DNA of 43,595 nt from a virus: positions 958 to 44,552 of the IMG/VR virus record IMGVR_UViG_3300030406_005861; one strand, given 5' to 3'. Each line of letters begins with the position of its first letter. Position 1 is the first letter of the stretch. Below, piece by piece: positions 39,791 to 43,595 of this stretch. The position numbers and the translations under genes were made by a program. The notes under the pieces are model-generated. The model saw only the letters and a list, made by a program, of their open reading frames with translations. It ran no database searches and was not told where the DNA came from.

Positions 39791-39818
39791 ATTATAACCC
39801 ATCTTGATAATTATTCAA
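39791..39818 (-). promoter_or_regulatory. Promoter of the sugar-activation cassette (leaderless arrangement)
   Basis: Minus strand: -35 TTGAAT (39813-39818), 16-bp spacer, -10 TATAAT (39791-39796), 7 nt, ATG 39783. Confidence 0.75.
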
Positions 39819-39825
39819 GGAATAA

Positions 39826-40017
39826 TTAATCTTCTGCTTTATCTTTTGCTTTACCAATATTTAAAGCAGCCCAATCAATTAAGCCGTAAATTTTGGCCCA
39901 AACACTACCTTTTTTGGGGGTAGGGGTCGCAGCAGTAATAGCAGAAGCAAGCGCGATTGCGGCAGTGACTACGCCGAACCAAGGATTGTCTTCAATTAGT
40001 TTAATAATAATATCCAT
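39826..40017 (-). CDS. Small membrane protein, 63 aa
   Basis: One hydrophobic segment (about 14-32, FGVVTAAIALASAITAATPT), then PTPKKGSVWAKIYGLIDWAA and a lysine-rich end. Proteins of this form are common in marine phages, often near lysis genes; function unknown. A -10-like TATAAT ends 5 nt before the ATG, so it may also be leaderless, although no good -35 is seen. Confidence 0.7.
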   Translation of the reverse strand: MDIIIKLIEDNPWFGVVTAAIALASAITAATPTPKKGSVWAKIYGLIDWAALNIGKAKDKAED

Positions 40018-40059
40018 AATCTATTATATGTGTTCATTATATATTACACGACTGAATTT

Positions 40060-40350
40060 TTACAGGGAAATAGATATTGGGGCGATTTCTTCTAACTCCT
40101 CGCAAATCCTATCAATTTCAGCCTTTTCCATTTTTCTAGCTCTATTTCTTAGTTTAGAAACTTCCCATTCAAATTTACAAAACTCCTCATCTTGATCAAT
40201 ATTGCATTTTTTTTTGCTATCAAAAATAAAAGTATCAAAAACCTCATATCGAATAGGATCAATGCACTTTTCAATAGGATCAAATGTAGAATTACCTACG
40301 ACATAATCAAAGATGTCATACCTACTAACCTTGATTTTAGTTTTTTCCAT
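40060..40350 (-). CDS. Hypothetical protein, 96 aa
   Basis: MEKTKIKVSRYDIFDYVVGN, then a cysteine-containing middle (KKKCNIDQDEEFCKFEWE) and a helical C-terminus (LRNRARKMEKAEIDRICEEL). No domain recognised. A -10-like TATAAT lies 6 nt before the ATG, again suggesting a leaderless mRNA, with a poor -35. It sits between the lysis block and the small membrane protein. Confidence 0.65.
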   Translation of the reverse strand: MEKTKIKVSRYDIFDYVVGNSTFDPIEKCIDPIRYEVFDTFIFDSKKKCNIDQDEEFCKFEWEVSKLRNRARKMEKAEIDRICEELEEIAPISISL

Positions 40351-40381
40351 CTAACTATTATAAATAGAAAAATAAAGAATT

Positions 40382-41002
40382 CTACACAATTCTTATTCTG
40401 CTTCTAATTTTAGAAACGTGTCTTTTCTTCTCTAACACAGAACCACCTTCTCTACTACCAGCACCATTTGTGTTGCCTTCAATTGTGGTTACATAACCGC
40501 TTGAGTCTACGTCTTTTACAGCTAAACCAATATGAGAAAATGTAAATATAACAATATCACCAGCTTTAATATCTTCGTTTGTGGGCTTGCGAAGTTCCAC
40601 CCCTTTGCCAGATTGTTGTTTTGCCCAGTTTTCAAAATCCCAAGCGCCAGCAGTTCTAGGTCTTTTAAATAATATGTCTTCGCCATCTATAGCCTCTCTG
40701 ACTAGCCAGCAAATAAAAGCAGCACACCAAGGCCAACCTTTAGTTGCATCTAGCCAAGTAGCAGCTTTGTATTCATCAACCCTTGGGCCACAGTTGCTTC
40801 CGTCAACCTCAGAAACCCCAATCTCTTCTCTGGCTAATGAAACAATTTTTTGTGGAATAGTCCCATTAGGTCTAGGAGCCTCTTTAGTAGATAATTTTGC
40901 TAAAATGGCGTTCCAAGTTACAGGGCCATCTGCTCCATCAGCAGAAACACTTAAAAGTTTCTGAACTGCTTTTACTACTTCTTTTTTACCTCTAAAATTC
41001 AT
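40382..41002 (-). CDS. CHAP-domain endolysin, 206 aa
   Basis: Residues 1-40 look like a short peptidoglycan-binding unit (KKEVVKAVQKLL, GADGPVTWNAIL). A linker leads to a CHAP amidase/endopeptidase with catalytic C93 in GWPWCAAFICW, and a downstream FSHIGLAV segment with the catalytic histidine (near 155). It cleaves the cell-wall peptide for lysis; with no signal peptide it needs the holin. The start was moved to ATG 41002, in a TAATG overlap and preceded by AGGAGGT; the three earlier codons of the frame lie in the upstream gene. Confidence 0.9.
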   Translation of the reverse strand: MNFRGKKEVVKAVQKLLSVSADGADGPVTWNAILAKLSTKEAPRPNGTIPQKIVSLAREEIGVSEVDGSNCGPRVDEYKAATWLDATKGWPWCAAFICWLVREAIDGEDILFKRPRTAGAWDFENWAKQQSGKGVELRKPTNEDIKAGDIVIFTFSHIGLAVKDVDSSGYVTTIEGNTNGAGSREGGSVLEKKRHVSKIRSRIRIV

Positions 41003-41607
41003 TATCCACACCTCCTACTAAATCCAGCACATATTGACATAACAACTGATAATACGATAGCTAAAATCATAAAGTCGCTGTATTTTTTAATTTTAATGTT
41101 TAATAAATCAGACTGCTCCTCATTATAATACATTTTTGTATCCATAATGTTATTTATTGCATCAATTGTAGGATCAGTCATTTCATACATTTTAGGAACT
41201 GATGCTTTAATCATTTCAATATTATTTGTGTTTCCCCATTCAATTAATTGGTTGACATAAAGATTTATTTTTTTCTCTTGGTCAAAAACAAATTCAGCAT
41301 ACTCTACTTCTTTAGGAGTTATATCTTTTTTATAACCTTCTAAATATTCATCCTTATATACTCTTTCTTCCTCTAAAGTTTCTACCATCTCTGCGGGTGT
41401 AATCACTCCATGAGAGGTTTTTACCACTGAATTGACTATAATTACTCCATACCAATCAAAGCACATACCTATCTCCATAATTGAAGACTCAGATTGTCGA
41501 GCGTTCTCTTTTAGTGTGTTTTGAATATTCTCCGTAAGAATTAGTCCTTTGGCGGCAAAAGCCAAACAAATAGCAGCTAAACAATAAACTATAAATTTTG
41601 GTCTCAT
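41002..41607 (-). CDS. Two-TM membrane protein with helical-bundle ectodomain, 201 aa
   Basis: TM1 is about 5-26 (IVYCLAAICLAFAAKGLILT), with a long helical ectodomain (about 27-170) of acidic heptad-like sequence (MVETLEEERVYKDEYLEGYK, QEKKINLYVNQLIEWGNTN), and TM2 about 172-195. This matches the layout of a four-helix-bundle sensor (as in 4HB chemoreceptors) without any cytoplasmic signalling part. Set between holin and endolysin and overlapping both (ATGA, TAATG), it may regulate lysis timing or act as a spanin-like or antiholin protein. Identity uncertain. Confidence 0.75.
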   Translation of the reverse strand: MRPKFIVYCLAAICLAFAAKGLILTENIQNTLKENARQSESSIMEIGMCFDWYGVIIVNSVVKTSHGVITPAEMVETLEEERVYKDEYLEGYKKDITPKEVEYAEFVFDQEKKINLYVNQLIEWGNTNNIEMIKASVPKMYEMTDPTIDAINNIMDTKMYYNEEQSDLLNIKIKKYSDFMILAIVLSVVMSICAGFSRRCG

Positions 41608-41921
41608 TTTTTAATAAATTTCTCGGGATTTTTTTCAAATTTTTGCCCTAATCGAACTATGCCTCCAATTACTTCAGGGCTTACCACTCCAATAATCCCA
41701 TAGGTGATTGCTTTTGTCAGAGAAGACACATCAGTTTGTTCAAGAACAAACCAAGCAATACCCGCTGCTATAGCGGCTGTTAAAATTCTTTTAAACTGTT
41801 GTTTCAGTGATAAACCATTGTTGCCCGACAAAAGTCTAGCAAACATCGCAGCGGCTCCAATAAGAGGCACTAACCATCCACCACTCAAGAATTCTTTAAT
41901 TAAAGACTTTTCGGGTTCCAT
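41604..41921 (-). CDS. Phage holin (three-TM, LydA-like), 105 aa
   Basis: GGWLVPLIGAAAMFARLLSG (TM1 about 14-32), ILTAAIAAGIAWFVLEQ (TM2 about 44-62), AITYGIIGVVSPEVIGGIVR (TM3 about 70-89), followed by a basic tail. This pattern fits the LydA-type holin family, which opens the inner membrane at the time of lysis. Its stop overlaps the next start (ATGA). It has no obvious Shine-Dalgarno; a -10-like TAACAT lies 8 nt upstream of ATG. It opens the lysis block. Confidence 0.85.
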   Translation of the reverse strand: MEPEKSLIKEFLSGGWLVPLIGAAAMFARLLSGNNGLSLKQQFKRILTAAIAAGIAWFVLEQTDVSSLTKAITYGIIGVVSPEVIGGIVRLGQKFEKNPEKFIKK

Positions 41922-41938
41922 ATACTTTTATGTTACAC

Positions 41939-41971
41939 AAAAAAAGCCTCCCGTGAAGGAGGCTTTTTTAT
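41939..41971. terminator. Bidirectional terminator between the outer-membrane protein and holin genes
   Basis: Stem AAAAAGCCTCC / GGAGGCTTTTT with a 6-base loop, flanked by an A tract and a T tract. On the minus strand it ends transcription of the outer-membrane protein before the lysis block. Confidence 0.9.
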
Positions 41972-41995
41972 TTTAATATATAAAACTAATAAAAA

Positions 41996-42676
41996 TTAGA
42001 ATTTGTAAGAGAGTCCTGCACTAACTCCCCAATCGTGATCTAACTCGTAAGAAGTCCCATCAGCATCATTATGAAGATAAGAAGCTTTCGCTCCAACAGA
42101 CAATCCATTGCCAATATCATAGCCGAATGCAACACCAATTTCTACAGCGTTGTAGTCATTAGCTAAATTAGCAGTTACAAAAGGAGTTGTCGTAAGATTA
42201 TCCACAAAAAGCTCTAGACCTTTAGAAACAGTAAGTTCAATTCCATAAGAAGCGCTAGAACCAAGTTGATGCCAAACAGTAGCGGTAACATCTGCAAGGG
42301 CATCGCTATAAGTCAACCCAAGACCAAGTTGTTCCCAACCTCCATAAGAAGATTCAATCTTCTTAAAAGAAGCTACTCCTGCCAAGTCTTGTCCCAAAAT
42401 GTTGACTGGGCGACCCCAAGAAACAGAAATATCTGTGTCTGTGTTGTCATCCCCTTCGGCAAGGCCAATACCCACAGAAAGATCTCCATCTGCTACAGCA
42501 GTGCCAAGAGTAAGAGAATAGTTTGTTGTATCTTCTCTAACTGCAAGACCATTGCTTGTTGATAAATTACTAAAAGAAATACCACCTTCAGCAGAAACAT
42601 CTGCAATAGTAGTAGCTTTAACTGCGCCAACCATTGCAGCGCCCATCAGTAGTGTCGTAAGAATTAATTTCTTCAT
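41996..42676 (-). CDS. Secreted outer-membrane beta-barrel (porin-like) protein, 226 aa
   Basis: A signal peptide of 21 residues (MKKLILTTLLMGAAMVGAVKA, cleavage after VKA) precedes a protein made of alternating amphipathic strands (e.g. TNYSLTLGTAVADGDLSVGI, LGLGLTYSDALADVTATVWH) and ending YKF, the aromatic C-terminus recognised by the BAM machinery. The size fits an 8-10-strand barrel. This is a host-type outer-membrane protein encoded by the phage, as with lambda Lom. Likely roles: changing the cell surface, blocking superinfection or aiding uptake. It has its own promoter and terminator. Confidence 0.85.
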   Translation of the reverse strand: MKKLILTTLLMGAAMVGAVKATTIADVSAEGGISFSNLSTSNGLAVREDTTNYSLTLGTAVADGDLSVGIGLAEGDDNTDTDISVSWGRPVNILGQDLAGVASFKKIESSYGGWEQLGLGLTYSDALADVTATVWHQLGSSASYGIELTVSKGLELFVDNLTTTPFVTANLANDYNAVEIGVAFGYDIGNGLSVGAKASYLHNDADGTSYELDHDWGVSAGLSYKF

Positions 42677-42684
42677 AAATTAAC

Positions 42685-42711
42685 TATATATTACAGAATT
42701 GTAATGGTCAA
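42685..42711 (-). promoter_or_regulatory. Promoter of the outer-membrane protein gene
   Basis: Minus strand: -35 TTGACC (42706-42711), 15-bp spacer, -10 TATATA (42685-42690), 8 nt, ATG 42676: nearly leaderless. The spacing is one short; ATATAG could be read as the -10 instead. Confidence 0.55.
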
Positions 42712-42719
42712 GGGAAATA

Positions 42720-42947
42720 TTATTCCTCTCCTTCAGGTTCTTGAACAGCCTCTACAGAGTCTGCAAATTGAGGAGTTTCTTCAACAAACGGTGCATCATT
42801 TGTCTGAGGTGGTCCTGCTGCTGCTTTAATTTTATTTACTAATACAACGGCTGCTTCAGCAACCCCTAATCCTTGTGACTTGATTGCAATATCAATTAAT
42901 TGAACCAAAGCACTGAGTTCTTCGTCGGAAAAATCAATAGTTTTCAT
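42720..42947 (-). CDS. Small acidic protein, 75 aa
   Basis: MKTIDFSDEELSALVQLIDI followed by IKSQGLGVAEAAVVLVNKIK, then an acidic Pro-rich tail (PFVEETPQFADSVEAVQEPE). The helical first half recurs in phage hypotheticals of unknown function. -10-like TATAAT sits 9 nt before ATG. It lies between the outer-membrane protein and the small membrane peptides. Confidence 0.7.
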   Translation of the reverse strand: MKTIDFSDEELSALVQLIDIAIKSQGLGVAEAAVVLVNKIKAAAGPPQTNDAPFVEETPQFADSVEAVQEPEGEE

Positions 42948-42973
42948 ATATGTGATATTATATAACGTGATTT

Positions 42974-43099
42974 TTAAATTTCAATCAAAATATGATTTTT
43001 TTTTACAAGGTTATAAATCATTAAAAATGATCCAGCTACATAAAATATTGGGCTTGCAAAAAGTAAAGCTACAACAAAAATAAATATTTGAAACCTCAA
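42974..43099 (-). CDS. Candidate 41-aa membrane peptide (TTG start)
   Basis: From TTG 43099 to TAA 42974-42976: two hydrophobic stretches (FQIFIFVVALLFASPIFYVA, SFLMIYNLV) and a short tail (KKNHILIEI). It is 4 nt after the stop of the 34-aa peptide. The non-ATG start makes it uncertain; it may be a membrane microprotein paired with the upstream one. Confidence 0.35.
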   Translation of the reverse strand: MRFQIFIFVVALLFASPIFYVAGSFLMIYNLVKKNHILIEI

Positions 43100-43103
43100 G
43101 TTT

Positions 43104-43208
43104 TTATAAATAATTAAAAATAGAGTTTGTTATTAAGACAAAAATAAAACTTAGCTGCGACAAAAAAGCAAGAGCCACAATCAAAGTTGTTAATATTTTA
43201 TTTAACAT
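43104..43208 (-). CDS. Candidate 34-aa membrane microprotein
   Basis: ATG 43208 to TAA 43104-43106 encodes MLNKILTTLIVALAFLSQLS and a hydrophobic remainder ending IFNYL: one transmembrane helix. It starts 6 nt after the structural gene at 43215 and is probably translated with it. Unknown function. Confidence 0.45.
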   Translation of the reverse strand: MLNKILTTLIVALAFLSQLSFIFVLITNSIFNYL

Positions 43209-43214
43209 TAGAAA

Positions 43215-43595
43215 TTAGACAGTGATTTCTAGTTGTGCTGATTCGTCTGTTCCATCTTTACTACCAAATCCCGCTTTAACTGGCTCATTAACATCTTGTC
43301 TAGGAGTATATAACACTAATACGATAGAATTTCCTGAAGACCAACCTGCTCGATTTACTATTTCTTGAATAATTGTTTTAATATCTGGAGTATCAAATCG
43401 ATTATCATTTGTGGTATCAAACACTGTTGATTTTGGTAAAGTCACTCTAGCTGTCGTTCTATTACTACCAAGAGTGCTAGCACTAGAAGGCACACCAGCA
43501 TTATCTACGTCTCTACCAGCTATTTCAAAATCTTTACTTGCTGAACCTGATGATGATTTTTTAATTGGTTTTAGTATAGCTGATTGAACTGTTGC
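43215..43595 (-). CDS. C-terminal part of a virion structural protein (runs off the window)
   Basis: The frame is open to the right edge; a GTG at 43493 is an internal codon, not the start, because 34 more codons read through before it. The end (TPDIKTIIQEIVNRAGWSSG, NSIVLVLYTPRQD) resembles a conserved C-terminal beta-sandwich module seen in several phage and bacterial surface proteins (pattern IIQEIV.R.GW.SGN). Likely a tail or baseplate-associated adhesin. Confidence 0.7.
   Translation of the reverse strand, partial: ATVQSAILKPIKKSSSGSASKDFEIAGRDVDNAGVPSSASTLGSNRTTARVTLPKSTVFDTTNDNRFDTPDIKTIIQEIVNRAGWSSGNSIVLVLYTPRQDVNEPVKAGFGSKDGTDESAQLEITV

Noticed and set aside
39412-39818. manA-type or other riboswitch upstream of the cupin gene
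   Set aside because: The start codon follows the -10 box by 7 nt, leaving no leader to fold.
42266-42562. 98-aa plus-strand frame opposite the outer-membrane protein
   Set aside because: Shadow of a gene with a signal peptide and intact barrel; no start signals.

Overview
The window is a contiguous piece of a large, AT-rich tailed double-stranded DNA phage (Caudoviricetes). Evidence: giant tail-fibre genes, a holin/endolysin lysis block, a phage tRNA, many small early-type genes packed with ATGA/TAATG overlaps, and phage-specific families (GP88-like, DUF932-like, SprT-like, MazG-like). A Gram-negative host is likely: the promoters resemble sigma-70 sites (TTGACA/TATAAT, 16-17 bp spacing), and the phage carries its own secreted outer-membrane beta-barrel protein ending in phenylalanine. 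The host genus cannot be named from the sequence. No terminase, major capsid, portal, DNA polymerase or integrase is visible, so this is only part of the genome.

Layout. (1) 1-5.4 kb, plus strand: small early-type genes, a DUF932-like gene of clearly higher GC, a GP88-like gene, a long structured RNA candidate (about 1504-1893) and five copies of an ~80-bp composite hairpin repeat placed between transcription units. (2) 5.5-10.8 kb, minus strand: two HExxH metalloproteases, small hypotheticals, AT-hook-like proteins, a RuvB-like AAA+ ATPase, a tRNA with anticodon UAA and a quiet AT-rich gap at 6.44-6.98 kb. The convergent junction at 5.45 kb has a bidirectional terminator. (3) 10.9-14.65 kb, plus strand: an operon for nucleotide and sugar chemistry (MazG-like, DUF1599/Nmad1-like, GT2 glycosyltransferase, inorganic pyrophosphatase, methyltransferase, cupin). 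(4) 14.65-35.3 kb, minus strand: host-recognition block with fibres of 2520, 886 and 2866 aa, a glycosyltransferase and small companions. (5) 35.6-39.8 kb, minus: a basic multidomain head-associated protein, a nuclease-like protein and a four-gene sugar-activation cassette (cupin, heptose-kinase-like PfkB, heptose-1-P adenylyltransferase-like, HAD phosphatase). (6) 39.8-43.6 kb, minus: lysis block (holin, two-TM helical-bundle protein, CHAP endolysin), the outer-membrane protein, small membrane peptides and the end of a structural gene cut by the window edge.

Two rules recur. First, the opening gene of many transcription units starts only 6-9 nt after a -10 box, so these mRNAs should be leaderless or nearly so, whereas several internal genes have strong Shine-Dalgarno sequences or overlap their neighbours. 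Second, in the left 5.4 kb each composite hairpin repeat sits after one transcription unit and mostly before the next promoter, as expected for an insulator, terminator or RNA-processing element.

All functions come from reading motifs and family resemblance by eye. No database search was possible.
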